From NCBI RefSeq assembly GCF_019492055.1, contig NZ_JAICBX010000003.1:310001-374000 (forward strand): a stretch of DNA of 64,000 nt, read 5' to 3'. Each line of letters begins with the position of its first letter. The first letter of the stretch is position 1. Shown here in pieces: positions 33,835 through 42,315 of this stretch. Source of the stretch: Flavimaribacter sediminis. Its GTDB lineage: Bacteria; Pseudomonadota; Alphaproteobacteria; Rhizobiales; Rhizobiaceae. A program made the translations under genes and the position numbers. The notes under the pieces are model-generated. The model was not told the DNA's origin. It made no database searches and saw only the letters and a program-made list of their open reading frames with translations.

Positions 33835-34512
33835 TCAAATCTATTTTAGGATGTGATTCAAGTGGGCAGGAGGACTTGCCCATGTCAGATCACTATTGGC
33901 TTAACGAAGCGCAACTTGCGCGTATTCGACCTTACTTTCCGCGCTCCCATGGCAGACCCCGTGTTGATGACCGGTGTGTAGTCAGCGGAATAATCCACGT
34001 CGTCCGAAACGGCCTGAGGTGGCGAGATGCGCCTGACATCCATGGGCCACACAAGACTCTCTGCAATCGCTTTGTCCGATGGTCACGGAAGGGCGTTTTT
34101 GATCGTATCTTTAGCGGTTTGGCGGGCTACAATGAAGAACCAGACATCGTCATGATTGACGCCACGCACCTGAAGGCTCACCGGACTGCTTGCAGTCTGG
34201 CAAAAAAGGGGCAGCTCCGCGTCGTATTGGTCGAACCAGGGGCGGCTTGAACTCCAAACTAGATGCGCTGTGTGACGACAAATGCCAAAGTCCTGATCGG
34301 TGACAAAGGCTATGACAGCGACGAGTTTCGTGATGCGTTGAAAGCCCGCAAGATTAAAGCCTGCATTCCGCACCGATCAAACCGGAATTCGCCAAGGAAA
34401 TACTCCAGGACGCTGTACAGGCAGCGCCACAAAATCGAAAACATGTTCGCGAAGTTGAAGGACTGGCGGCGCATCGCGACCCGATATGGCCGCTGTGCCT
34501 AGGATTAGGATC
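33835..34512 (+). mobile_element. IS427-type IS5-family insertion sequence, decayed
   Basis: Boundaries are approximate. The left part starts in ATTCAAATC-rich sequence before the transposase gene. The right part is truncated just after the YREK-type region (RQRHKIENMF). No clean terminal inverted repeats or target duplication could be found. The element also lacks an internal segment of roughly 80-90 bases. Confidence 0.7.
33882..34502 (+). pseudogene. IS5-family (IS427 group) transposase, internally deleted and truncated
   Basis: The first frame (33882-34250) starts SDHYWLNEAQLARIRPYFPR after AGGAGG and has PDIVMIDATHLKAHRTACSL with the first catalytic Asp. At 34202-34208 an in-frame A-AAA-AAG slippery heptamer leads to the -1 frame, which reads on as GRTRGGLNSKLDALCDDK. 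This fits the programmed frameshifting known in this IS group. The -1 frame then hits a stop because of an internal deletion. A separate frame (34263-34502) keeps VLIGDKGYDSDEFRDALK and YRQRHKIENMFAKLKDWRRI but ends early at RYGRCA. Inactive. Confidence 0.85.
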
Positions 34513-34626
34513 TAAAAAATCTTGCAATGACCAAACTAAGCACTCTCGAAATATTATCGAGCAAAATATCGATATAACCCTCATAATATAAAAACAAGTA
34601 TATATACAATATTACGGAGAAAAATA

Positions 34627-34914
34627 TCAATATATAATACATGCGTCATTCCATTTTTCTATACTCAGGATTTCACATGTGTTGGGAATATTCATTTCGA
34701 TCTCGACGGAATTTTTCGTGTTCCCGTTGCGATCGGATGATAACAATAAAGTTTGAAAGCAGGTTTGACATTGTATGAAGATACCATGGAGATCGCTATC
34801 TTCGCAGTTGGAAGCTACGACGGCGTCTGGTTGGATTGAGTTGAATAAAATTAAAGTCACGACCTTCCTTTTGCTACTTGCAGCCAGTTCTTGTTCCTGC
34901 CGATTCAAGCTCAT
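34627..34914 (-). CDS. Small AT-rich gene coupled to the histidine kinase
   Basis: 95 residues. Its ATG overlaps the kinase stop (ATGA), so it belongs to the same transcript. Residues 17-28 (KVVTLILFNSI) are mildly hydrophobic after a basic stretch, like a degenerate leader. Four Cys (NCEDSD, QCQTC, TCEIL) lie in the middle and C-terminal part. No family recognised. Base composition matches the AT-rich two-component genes and not the host average. Confidence 0.45.
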   Translation of the reverse strand: MSLNRQEQELAASSKRKVVTLILFNSIQPDAVVASNCEDSDLHGIFIQCQTCFQTLLLSSDRNGNTKNSVEIEMNIPNTCEILSIEKWNDACIIY

Positions 34915-35960
34915 GTCAGAGGTAGGCTGATTTCGAAAATCGAACCGCCGCGCGATGAACGACGGTAAGAACTCTCACCGCCATGGCCCTCAGCGATCAC
35001 GCGGACAACAGAAAGGCCGAGTCCCGACCCTCCATTATGGCGTGATCTGGATGGATCTGCTCGCTCGAAGGGTTCGAATGCCCGCTTTACAAACTCTGGC
35101 GCCAATCCAGGACCGCTATCCTCGACGCGGATGAGGATGTTGTTGTTTAGTCGTAGCGTTTCGATATTGAGCAAGCCTGGAACCGCATAACGCCGCACGT
35201 TTTCAAGAAGTGCATGCAAAGCTTGGCGGATGCGGTCTCCATCGGCAAAGATTTCGATATCAACCAGATTTGTTTCCAGCCTGAACCCTGATTCTATTAG
35301 AGGCGCCCGCACGACTTCGATGACCGAGCCGATTTGCTCAGACAGGTCCATTCGGTCCTTTCGCAGATCCAAATGACCGCTCTCTGACAATGAAACCACG
35401 CGCAGGTCGTCGACCAATCTACCCAAGCTGTTGATTTGCAACAGCAGGCTGTGGAAAAGTCTTTCGTCGGCAACAATAACGCCGTCTACAACTCCTTGTA
35501 TTTTGCCGCAGAGTATCGTCAAAGGCGTTCTGAGTTCATGGGCAATAGCCGCATTCCAGGTAATCAGGTTGTTTGTCATGTCCTGCAACCGGCTAGCCAT
35601 TGTATTGAAATCAGATATCAGAAGTGCGGTTTCGCTGAGCGGAAGATCTCCCGGGTCTGCCCTTGCGCTGAGATCGCCGGCTGCAATTCGTTGCGCTCCT
35701 GTCGCAAGAGAATTGAGCGGCGCCAGTATTCGTCTGGTCAGTCTTATCGCAATCCAGCCGGTTAGCATCAGAGCCGGAACAATTGATAATAAAAGGACTG
35801 AGAACTCGATTTCAAACGGCAGCCAACCCTGAAAATTCGAGACGTATTCTTCGGCAACAACATAGGCCAAATAGACGAACAAATAGCCAACGATTGAAGA
35901 AAACACTGAAACAGCAGCCATTGATATCAGTATTTGAGTGCTTACTCCACGCCGCGGCAT
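34911..35960 (-). CDS. AdeS/BaeS-like sensor histidine kinase
   Basis: 349 residues, starting in a TAATG overlap with the regulator stop. TM1 is about 9-33 (ISMAAVSVFSSIVGYLFVYLA), then a short periplasmic loop, TM2 about 48-72, and HAMP (RRILAPLNSLATGAQRIAAG). The H box IAHELRTPLTIL has phospho-His141. ATPase boxes: VRRYAVPGLLNIE (N-box region, poorly conserved), RVEDSGPGLAPEFVKRAFEP (G1) and SGLGLSVVRVIAEGHGG (G2). It senses an envelope signal and phosphorylates the adjacent regulator. Gene composition is unlike the surrounding high-GC genes, suggesting transfer. Confidence 0.88.
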   Translation of the reverse strand: MPRRGVSTQILISMAAVSVFSSIVGYLFVYLAYVVAEEYVSNFQGWLPFEIEFSVLLLSIVPALMLTGWIAIRLTRRILAPLNSLATGAQRIAAGDLSARADPGDLPLSETALLISDFNTMASRLQDMTNNLITWNAAIAHELRTPLTILCGKIQGVVDGVIVADERLFHSLLLQINSLGRLVDDLRVVSLSESGHLDLRKDRMDLSEQIGSVIEVVRAPLIESGFRLETNLVDIEIFADGDRIRQALHALLENVRRYAVPGLLNIETLRLNNNILIRVEDSGPGLAPEFVKRAFEPFERADPSRSRHNGGSGLGLSVVRVIAEGHGGESSYRRSSRGGSIFEISLPLT

Positions 35961-36649
35961 TAATCAGTACCCCCAAGCCGGTAGCCAACTCCCCTTACGC
36001 TTGACAACAATCCGTACAGGTCAAGCTGTTCGAATTTTTTACGCAGATTGCTAATGTGGCTGTCCACCGTGCGGTCGAGGGCGTCACCGCCAAGGAGACA
36101 AGCGTCCACTATGTCGCTGCGTGAATACACACGCATCGGTTGGTGCGCCAAGTGTGCAAGAATTCTAAATTCTGTAAGCGTTAGTTTCAGATACCGAGAT
36201 TGACCGTTTTTCTCAACTTTTACGAGATAGCTGTCGAGGTCGACTGCGATGTCCCCATACCTAAGTATGCCGCTAGAGGAGGTAAGACCCGCTCGGCGCA
36301 ATACAGCTTTAACTCGAGCGACCACTTCAACGGGATTGAACGGTTTTACTATATAATCATCAGCGCCAATACGAAGCGCCTGAAGGCGGTCAATGTCCTT
36401 GTCGAGGGCAGTTATTACTATTATCGGCGTTTCGGTTTTCCGGCGAACTTCAGCCAATACCTCCCAGCCGTCTCGTCGAGGCATTGCTATATCCAGAAGC
36501 ATAAGATCGGGTTTGAGTGTTACCTGCAGTTCGACAGCCACATGACCGTCTCCTGCCCGAACCGTTCGGAATCCTTCTCTTGTCAGATAGGCGTCGAGAA
36601 CATCGGCAATCTGTTGCTCGTCTTCTGCGATAAGTATCAGATTATTCAT
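35960..36649 (-). CDS. AdeR/BaeR-like OmpR-family response regulator
   Basis: 229 residues from the ATG at 36649; a GTG at 36688 would add 13. Receiver: LIAEDEQQIADVLDAYL, phospho-Asp53 in LMLLDIAMPRRDGWEVL, ITALDKDIDRLQALRIGADD, YIVKPFNPVEVVARVKAVLR. The winged helix has LKLTLTEFRILAHLAHQPM and ALDRTVDSHISNLRKKFE, then VRGVGYRLG. The string of matches to Acinetobacter AdeR is strong. AdeR and BaeR control efflux pumps, but no pump gene lies in this window. Confidence 0.9.
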   Translation of the reverse strand: MNNLILIAEDEQQIADVLDAYLTREGFRTVRAGDGHVAVELQVTLKPDLMLLDIAMPRRDGWEVLAEVRRKTETPIIVITALDKDIDRLQALRIGADDYIVKPFNPVEVVARVKAVLRRAGLTSSSGILRYGDIAVDLDSYLVKVEKNGQSRYLKLTLTEFRILAHLAHQPMRVYSRSDIVDACLLGGDALDRTVDSHISNLRKKFEQLDLYGLLSSVRGVGYRLGGTD

Positions 36650-36809
36650 GTGACCATCGTCGAATTTAAGTTCGACGGTCGATGGCACACCAATTCAGTG
36701 AAAATGTGATCGCGAAAATTTATCCATCAATTCTCCATGAAACCTCAACAGTCCCATCAATGATATGGACTATCGATGCAACGGTTTCGAACCACTGTGG
36801 GTATAGAAA

Positions 36810-37043
36810 ATGACAACTGAACGAAGGGAAAAATACTCGCTTCGATCTGACAATGCGACGACAGTAATCAGATGGGCCAAGTGTTACATGATAAATAACC
36901 GACGTATTTCTGATATGAAACGAGAAGAGTTGCTCACGATAGCAAAAGTATTCATGGATTGGTCTATTGAGAATCTTGAGAATGATGTTTTTCGGCAGTT
37001 GCTATTAAAGCAAGACAAAGCAAATCAAAATTTACGAGAGTGA
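36810..37043 (+). CDS. Small AT-rich ORF of unknown function
   Basis: 77 residues, strongly charged and helical (MKREELLTIAKVFMDWSIEN). No ribosome site is obvious. Composition fits the neighbouring AT-rich two-component genes. It may be a remnant of the same acquired segment. Confidence 0.3.
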   Translation: MTTERREKYSLRSDNATTVIRWAKCYMINNRRISDMKREELLTIAKVFMDWSIENLENDVFRQLLLKQDKANQNLRE

Positions 37044-37142
37044 ATGCAAGAAGATGCATCAGGGCCTGGCGGCATCTTCATGTCCATTGAAAGTCGGGTC
37101 GATTATTTCACTGACGCCATGGTTTCTTGTGTTCAATCAATC

Positions 37143-37502
37143 TCACTTCGATGTTCCGACTCCAGCGCATCGTATTTCCCGCGGTCGAATACACATCTTC
37201 CTATGACGCCCTCTCCAGGCAATTGCGCTCGGCGGCGAGAGGGTTATCATTCCGCCCTTGTGGCCGCAGCGTTGGCATCGCAGCGCAGTGGAGATACGCG
37301 TTTCGTTGATCGCCACATAGTCAGCACCAAAGCTCGCGATCGGCTCGTCTATCGGCATCGCCTGGCCGTGTCCCCATTGGCGACCGGCGCACTCGCCGCA
37401 GATCGTGACGTTTGAGCGTTTGAGATCAGAAAGAGTGTTGCTTTCAAGAGCTATGCAACGCAGGATCTTGGACTCTCGAGCCTCATTGCGCTTGTGCATC
37501 AC
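37143..37502 (-). CDS. Zinc-ribbon-like small protein, copy 1
   Basis: 119-residue frame. The centre is a paralogue of the protein at 44699-44938: LSDLKRSNVTICGECAGRQW, PIDEPIASFGADYVAINETR, ISTALRCQRCGHKGGMITLS. The CxxC (CGEC) and CQRCG pairs fit a zinc ribbon. N- and C-terminal extensions do not match the other copy and may be neighbouring sequence read in frame. Many changes relative to copy 2 suggest relaxed selection. Confidence 0.45.
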   Translation of the reverse strand: MMHKRNEARESKILRCIALESNTLSDLKRSNVTICGECAGRQWGHGQAMPIDEPIASFGADYVAINETRISTALRCQRCGHKGGMITLSPPSAIAWRGRHRKMCIRPREIRCAGVGTSK

Positions 37503-37972
37503 GACAATTCTGCGTCGCGAGGTCTAGCGGAACGCCTGGGTGGTAAACTGGACGCCGGAGCAGTCCCGCCATGCTAGTCGCCAAACCCTGTGTTGTATCG
37601 GTTTCAACTGATGGATTGACGGACCGGACATTTGGACAGAGCGCAGAATCATGCACTTTGGGCTCCAAGCCGCCCTTCGCCGCAACCGGAGCGAATGGCA
37701 GTTGTCGGCCAGACATCTCTTCCAGTTTTCAATCGTCGGCTGCAAAACAATCAGCATCGAAGCGCTAGCGCCGCACGCAGGATTTCGGCATCGGCGGCGT
37801 GCCGGGTGCACAGCTTCCGGCCGACATTGCGCCAGGCCGGATGCGTGCGCATGCTTGATGATAAGCAATAACAGAACCAACAGTAAGCGCGATGATTTCA
37901 GGTGGGAAATGACGATGTTTATGGTCGAGGCAAACGGTGACGCGCCGAATAGTGTGACATCACCCGATCAGG
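37503..37972. other. Repeat-derived mosaic without a gene
   Basis: 37638-37765 is a copy of the repeat at 40235-40350. It runs straight into 37776-37856, which matches an internal part (40795-40876) of the LuxR gene at 40410. The intervening 450 bases of that locus are missing here. No intact frame remains. Confidence 0.6.
37638..37856 (+). repeat. Chimeric duplicate of the 40.2-40.9 kb region
   Basis: The first part shares GGAGCGAATGGCAGTTGTCG and CGGCTGCAAAACAATCAGCA with 40278-40345. The second shares GGATTTCGGCATCGGC and GTGCCGGGTGCACAGCTTC with the LuxR gene interior. Confidence 0.75.
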
Positions 37973-38587
37973 CTATATCTCGCAACTCAGATATCCAACG
38001 ACAGCGCGATAGATGCGGTTTGCGAGCGTTTGCATATCATGTTCACCATATTGTCCCGCGGCATCAACCATACCCCTGATTATTGCAATGATATCCCTGG
38101 CCGTGGTCGCATCTTCCATATCAGTTTCATATCCGGCGGCTTCGACGTAGGTGTTGACGGTGATTATGAGTTGCTCTGCCAGACGGGATGGAGCGATGTC
38201 TCGCGGCAACCGTTTTTCTTCAACATCCAGTATCCGGGCCAATGCGGGGCGCCGCAACTGATGCGTTACAGCGATCATGATGAGCGTCCGCAATGGATCA
38301 GAGCCGCCGGCCGCTGCTTCAATTCCTGCAATATCCTTCCATAGCGCATCCTGTTCGCGTTCGATGAGCGAGGCTGTGATCGCATCCTTGCCCGGGAAAT
38401 ACTGATAGAGCGAGCCGATACTCACACCGGCGCGCCTGGCGATGGCATTGGTGGAATATCCGTCGAAACCCGAGCGCTCCAGAATGCGAGCGGCTGCTTC
38501 CAGAATGGCATCGACAGTCGCCCCCGACCGCGCCTGACGCGGTGTTTTCCGGGGTTTGAGCAGTGTTTTTCCGGCTGGTCGAGACAT
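37973..38587 (-). CDS. TetR/AcrR transcriptional regulator
   Basis: 204 residues. HTH: AILEAAARILERSGFDGYST, NAIARRAGVSIGSLYQYFPG. The C-terminal half is a TetR ligand domain of the subgroup with LARILDVEEKRLPRDIAPSR. It is divergent from the phosphatase-like gene; TGAGC-GATA-GCTCA (38610-38623) in between is the likely operator. It probably represses the two genes at 38664-40131. Confidence 0.88.
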   Translation of the reverse strand: MSRPAGKTLLKPRKTPRQARSGATVDAILEAAARILERSGFDGYSTNAIARRAGVSIGSLYQYFPGKDAITASLIEREQDALWKDIAGIEAAAGGSDPLRTLIMIAVTHQLRRPALARILDVEEKRLPRDIAPSRLAEQLIITVNTYVEAAGYETDMEDATTARDIIAIIRGMVDAAGQYGEHDMQTLANRIYRAVVGYLSCEI

Positions 38588-38609
38588 CGTGGAATGCGAG
38601 TTTTGAAAG

Positions 38610-38623
38610 TGAGCGATAGCTCA
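38610..38623. promoter_or_regulatory. Palindrome TGAGC-GATA-GCTCA in the TetR/phosphatase-like promoter
   Basis: 5-bp perfect arms between two divergent genes, 22 bp from the TetR start. Confidence 0.45.
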
Positions 38624-38663
38624 TATTAATACTCCATCGGTTTTAGACACAAGAAAGATCAAA

Positions 38664-39467
38664 ATGGACACAGACCCGCCTGATCATGTTTTACGCACTG
38701 CAACGGCGGACGCCGTGATTGCGGCCGCCAATGCGATCAAGGAACGCTTTTCCATTGACGCCCGCCCGGCGGACCGGGCCGATATCAACGCGCGCATAGA
38801 AGCCAATGATGAGGTTTCCATGCGTATCCTGAGAGAGCATCTCGCCAAGGTGCGCCCTGAAGCGCGCATTGTCGAAGACGAACTGGCAGCCGGCCTGCTG
38901 CCGCAGGGAGAATGGTGGATCGTCGATCCGGTTGAAGGCGCGATCAACCAGATACACGGGATGGCCGACTGGTGCGTGAGCGCAACGTTGATCAGGGACA
39001 ACAGACCTGTCGTCACTGCGGTGCACTTTCCCCTGACGGGCGACACCTACTCTGCCCTTAAAGACGCCGGGGCATGGCAGAATGATGTGCCGCTCAGCGT
39101 TTCCGCCAAGGCGGATATCAATGCGGCGATGGTTGGCACGGGACAGGCGTCGCCCGGAGAATCCCGCAAGACCCATGAGCAGATTGGCGCGTCAGTCACG
39201 CTGATGTTGCAGACCGCTCTGACGGTGCGCGTCTCGGTGCCGGCCACGGTGCAACTCGTGCAGGTCGCCGCCGGGCGGATGGATGCATTCTGGCAGTTCA
39301 GTGACGTTCTGTCCGGCATCGTCTCCGGCGCGCTCCTGATCGAGGAAGCCGGCGGAACGATAACCGACGCCAACGGGGCGCCCTGGTCATTCGAAAGCAA
39401 GCATTTCGTCGCAACCACCCCCGCGTTGAGCGCGGCTGTCACCAAGGCGCTGTCGCGGCTCGTTTGA
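38664..39467 (+). CDS. Inositol-monophosphatase-like protein with altered metal site
   Basis: 267 residues with the IMPase fold order: EARIVEDELAAGLLPQGEWW, then IVDPVEGAINQIHGMADWCV, and ALLIEEAGGTITDANGAPWS near the end. The classical metal motif D-P-hydrophobic-D-G-T is D88-P-V-E-G-A here, so the second Asp is Glu and the Thr is Ala. The second motif (WD-x-A-G) also appears as WQFSDVLSG. It may hydrolyse a different phosphate ester or may have lost activity. Co-transcribed with the reductase-like gene 25 bp downstream. Confidence 0.75.
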   Translation: MDTDPPDHVLRTATADAVIAAANAIKERFSIDARPADRADINARIEANDEVSMRILREHLAKVRPEARIVEDELAAGLLPQGEWWIVDPVEGAINQIHGMADWCVSATLIRDNRPVVTAVHFPLTGDTYSALKDAGAWQNDVPLSVSAKADINAAMVGTGQASPGESRKTHEQIGASVTLMLQTALTVRVSVPATVQLVQVAAGRMDAFWQFSDVLSGIVSGALLIEEAGGTITDANGAPWSFESKHFVATTPALSAAVTKALSRLV

Positions 39468-39492
39468 AATCAGAGAAAACAAGGAAACCAGC

Positions 39493-40131
39493 ATGACCAA
39501 TATCGCTATCCTCGGGTCTGGGCGCGTCGCCTCGGCCATTGCCACCCGTCTCGCCGCATCCGGCCAGAACTTTGTCGTCGGCATCGTCGATCCTGAAAAG
39601 CCGAGCGACCGCTGGAGTGGACCGAATACCGAATTCAAATCGACGAGCGAGGCCATCGCCGCCTCGGACATCATCTTCAACGCAACACCGGGAGAAACAA
39701 GCGTTGCGTTCCTCAGCCCTTTACAGTCGGAACTGGCGGGCAAGGTTCTTGTCGATGTTTCCAACGCTATGCGGCGCGACGAGGCCGGAATGCCGGTAGG
39801 TCTTCTCTACCCGGACAGTTCCGTGGCTGAACATCTGCAGGCAGCGCTTCCGGATACCGCGGTGGTGAAGACGCTCAATACGATGTTGTTTGCTGTTATG
39901 GCCAATCCGGAATGCCTTTCGCCGATGGCGACTGTCTTTCTCAGCGGCAATGAAACGAGCGCCAAGGAACACGTGCATGCGCTGCTTCGGACCATGGGCT
40001 GGCAGGAGGAGGTCATTGAAGATCTGGGACCGATCGCCAGCGCCCGCGGACCCGAATCCTTCATGCATTTCGTGCCGCATATCATCGCCAAACACGGCTT
40101 CGCCCCGTTCGCGCTATCGATTGCGCGGTAG
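39493..40131 (+). CDS. NADPH-dependent F420-reductase-like NAD(P)-binding protein
   Basis: 212 residues. The Rossmann start NIAILGSGRVASAIATRLAA has the dinucleotide loop GSGRVA. DIIFNATPGETSVAFLSPLQ and VLVDVSNAMRRDE fit the NADP oxidoreductase coenzyme-F420-dependent family (PF03807), as does VVKTLNTMLFAVMANPECLS. In bacteria without F420 such proteins use other acceptors. AGGAAACCAG precedes the ATG. It shares a transcript with the phosphatase-like gene. Confidence 0.82.
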   Translation: MTNIAILGSGRVASAIATRLAASGQNFVVGIVDPEKPSDRWSGPNTEFKSTSEAIAASDIIFNATPGETSVAFLSPLQSELAGKVLVDVSNAMRRDEAGMPVGLLYPDSSVAEHLQAALPDTAVVKTLNTMLFAVMANPECLSPMATVFLSGNETSAKEHVHALLRTMGWQEEVIEDLGPIASARGPESFMHFVPHIIAKHGFAPFALSIAR

Positions 40132-40234
40132 CGCTCGTCCAGATGGCGTTTTGCCTTGTCGCCCTCCGCTCTGGCCGCCGCAGCCGCCCTGATGTCCGAA
40201 ATGTCAGCAAAACTGTCGTTGGCGTCGTTGAAAT

Positions 40235-40350
40235 CAATGGCAAAAATTGACTCAATGCCGCCGTTCGCCGCAGTCGGAGCGAATGGCAGTTGTCGGGAAA
40301 ACATCTCTTTTCCAATTTTCTATCGTCGGCTGCAAAACAATCAGCATCGA
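40235..40350 (+). repeat. Dispersed repeat, fullest copy
   Basis: Shares GGAGCGAATGGCAGTTGTCG and AAACAATCAGCATCGAAGCG with 37671-37770 and a shorter part with 31379-31415. Read on the minus strand it encodes RQLPFAPTAANGG, a string that recurs in dispersed alphaproteobacterial intergenic repeats. No gene function evident. Confidence 0.6.
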
Positions 40351-40409
40351 AGCGCAGACCATTGCCGTAGCCTGGCAGAGTGAATGACCGTCTTGCCCTG
40401 CTCCTGTCC

Positions 40410-41384
40410 TCAGTGTGTGGGCGGGTCCAGGCTCATCAATGTGCGGACCAGAGCGATCTGACTGTTGACCTCCAACCTTTCGAACATGCGCCGGACATGC
40501 GTTCGAACGGTGTTTGGCTGCACGCCGAGGTCGCGCGCGATGGTGCTGCTGTCATTGCCCCGCGCCAGCGCCGTGGCAACGCGCACCTGCATCCGGCTCA
40601 GCCCGAACACCCGGCCGGCATGGGCGATTGTATTGGACAGCAGACTCTCGTCACCGAGCAGCACGACGATCATCATGTCCGAATTCGACACCCAGGCGAG
40701 CGAGATTCCCGTGCCGTGTTCATGGTTCAGGATCAGCGGACGCGGCGGCTTGCCTCGGTGCACGCTGATCAGCTCGTCTGCTTCGGCCAGCGCCACACGG
40801 AGGATTTCGGCATCGGCCGTGTGCCGGGTGCACAGCTTCTGGCCAACCTTGCGCAAGGCCGGATGCGTGCGCAGCGCCTCGGCCGTGCCGAGACCCATGT
40901 CGAGAATGTGCGCCGCGCGATCGACGCGGACCCACGGACCTGCGTAATAGCCGATACGGTTGGGAATTTGGAAAATGGCCGCGATCTTCCACGCGCCGTC
41001 CACGCGTTCGAGGATGCGCATCTGGTTGTGCCGCCCGGGCGCGCCGTCCTCACCGGCGTCAAGCGGAATGTACTGTTCGAACGTGGCCCATGCCATGTCG
41101 CCGCGGATGCTGATGCGCCAGTTCTCGCGCCGGACGTCGTGCGGCCGTTCGGATTGGGATGAAAATGCCTCGATCAGGGGCGTGAAATAGGCCGCGATCT
41201 CGTCGAATCCGTACAACACCCGTGCGCCGACAGAGGGCCGTGCGATGATATGCTGGGCATGGGGCGCTTGCACCCAGCAATCGGCCCAACCCGACGTGTC
41301 GGAACGCAGCCAGGCTTCCGTTTCGGCCTCGATGATCGCGATGATGGCTTCTCTATCGCCGGATTGTGCGTTGTGCCTGGTCAT
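40410..41384 (-). CDS. SnoaL-like domain fused to a LuxR DNA-binding domain
   Basis: 324 residues from the ATG at 41384 (GGAAGGGA site). Residues about 8-140 are a SnoaL/NTF2-like alpha-beta cone: AIIAIIEAETEAWLRSDTSG, WADCWVQAPHAQHII, FDEIAAYFTPLIEAF, MRILERVDGAWKIAAIFQIP. The middle is unassigned. The last 65 residues are a LuxR HTH: FGLSRMQVRVATALARGNDS, STIARDLGVQPNTVRTHVRR. The SnoaL part may bind a small polycyclic or aromatic ligand. Its start overlaps the end of the DUF1194 gene by 32 bp. Confidence 0.82.
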   Translation of the reverse strand: MTRHNAQSGDREAIIAIIEAETEAWLRSDTSGWADCWVQAPHAQHIIARPSVGARVLYGFDEIAAYFTPLIEAFSSQSERPHDVRRENWRISIRGDMAWATFEQYIPLDAGEDGAPGRHNQMRILERVDGAWKIAAIFQIPNRIGYYAGPWVRVDRAAHILDMGLGTAEALRTHPALRKVGQKLCTRHTADAEILRVALAEADELISVHRGKPPRPLILNHEHGTGISLAWVSNSDMMIVVLLGDESLLSNTIAHAGRVFGLSRMQVRVATALARGNDSSTIARDLGVQPNTVRTHVRRMFERLEVNSQIALVRTLMSLDPPTH

Positions 41385-42138
41385 GGCTGATCCCTTCCTT
41401 TCCGGTCCAGGCGACCTCCAGCACCAGCTTGCGCAGGATGGCGCCTGCAATGCCGCCGGGGAGCTCCACATCAAGGGCAAAAGCACCGGGACCGCAGATG
41501 ACGGAGGCTTCGAAATAATCCGTTAGCGGCCCGTCGTAACCAGAGAACATCATACCATAGGGCCCGCCTTGCGCGTATGTCGTGTCTGGCAGCACGAGAC
41601 CGTTGACGACGGCGCCAATCGCGCGCAGGTCATCCCGTGCCGCCTCCATCGACGGTCCTTGCGTGTTCCGGCCGTTGCCCGAAACGTCCACAACGATGCG
41701 ATGCGAGGTCAAGCCGTTTGCGTCCACCAGCTGCCGTGCGAAGGTCAGTGCGGCCGAAAGCGAGGTGGCGTTGGGGGTCACGGCGATATCCGCCTGATCA
41801 AGCCGGTCAGCAAATCGACCGAGATCGCCGCTGTTGCCCAGGATTGTCCAGGGGACGACGACGTGCTGGTCCGTGGCATCGGACCATTCGAAATACACCA
41901 CAGCGACCCGGCCCAGCGGACCGGACAGGATCGCATTCCGGAGGCGTTCGTCGCGAAAAGCGTCGGCAAACCCGCGCCGCTGCCCTTTCGCCAGGGAAAG
42001 GGACATCGAGCCCGACCGGTCGGCGGCCAGAACGAGTTGAAGATCCACCTCGGTGGGGCGCGGATTGGGCGGCCCGGCATCCGCCGTGGCCGCGGCGAGA
42101 CCAAGAATCAGGGTAAGAAAAAGCGATCTGACAGTCAT
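41353..42138 (-). CDS. DUF1194 / von Willebrand A-like secreted protein
   Basis: 261 residues from the ATG at 42138. Signal peptide SLFLTLILGLAAATADA. The vWA-like domain begins DLQLVLAADRSGSMSLSLAK, with the metal-ion site D-x-S-x-S, then VAVVYFEWSDATDQHVVVPW and ATSLSAALTFARQLVDANG. DUF1194 proteins are common in this order; binding partners are unknown. It overlaps the downstream SnoaL-LuxR gene, so the two are co-transcribed. Confidence 0.85.
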   Translation of the reverse strand: MTVRSLFLTLILGLAAATADAGPPNPRPTEVDLQLVLAADRSGSMSLSLAKGQRRGFADAFRDERLRNAILSGPLGRVAVVYFEWSDATDQHVVVPWTILGNSGDLGRFADRLDQADIAVTPNATSLSAALTFARQLVDANGLTSHRIVVDVSGNGRNTQGPSMEAARDDLRAIGAVVNGLVLPDTTYAQGGPYGMMFSGYDGPLTDYFEASVICGPGAFALDVELPGGIAGAILRKLVLEVAWTGKEGISHDQAQRTIRR

Positions 42139-42315
42139 TCGGGTTTCCACTCGTTCCCTGGATGACTGTGATTGTCGCCGATCACGCCGCAGCTGGATGT
42201 ACCGCAATTACAGTACATGCCCGGGCACAGACGTATTGCCTCCGGGCCGGTTCCCGCCGAATTGGTTCATGTCGGTAAGCTGCCATTCGTTGGCCATGCA
42301 ACACTTGGAGGAATT

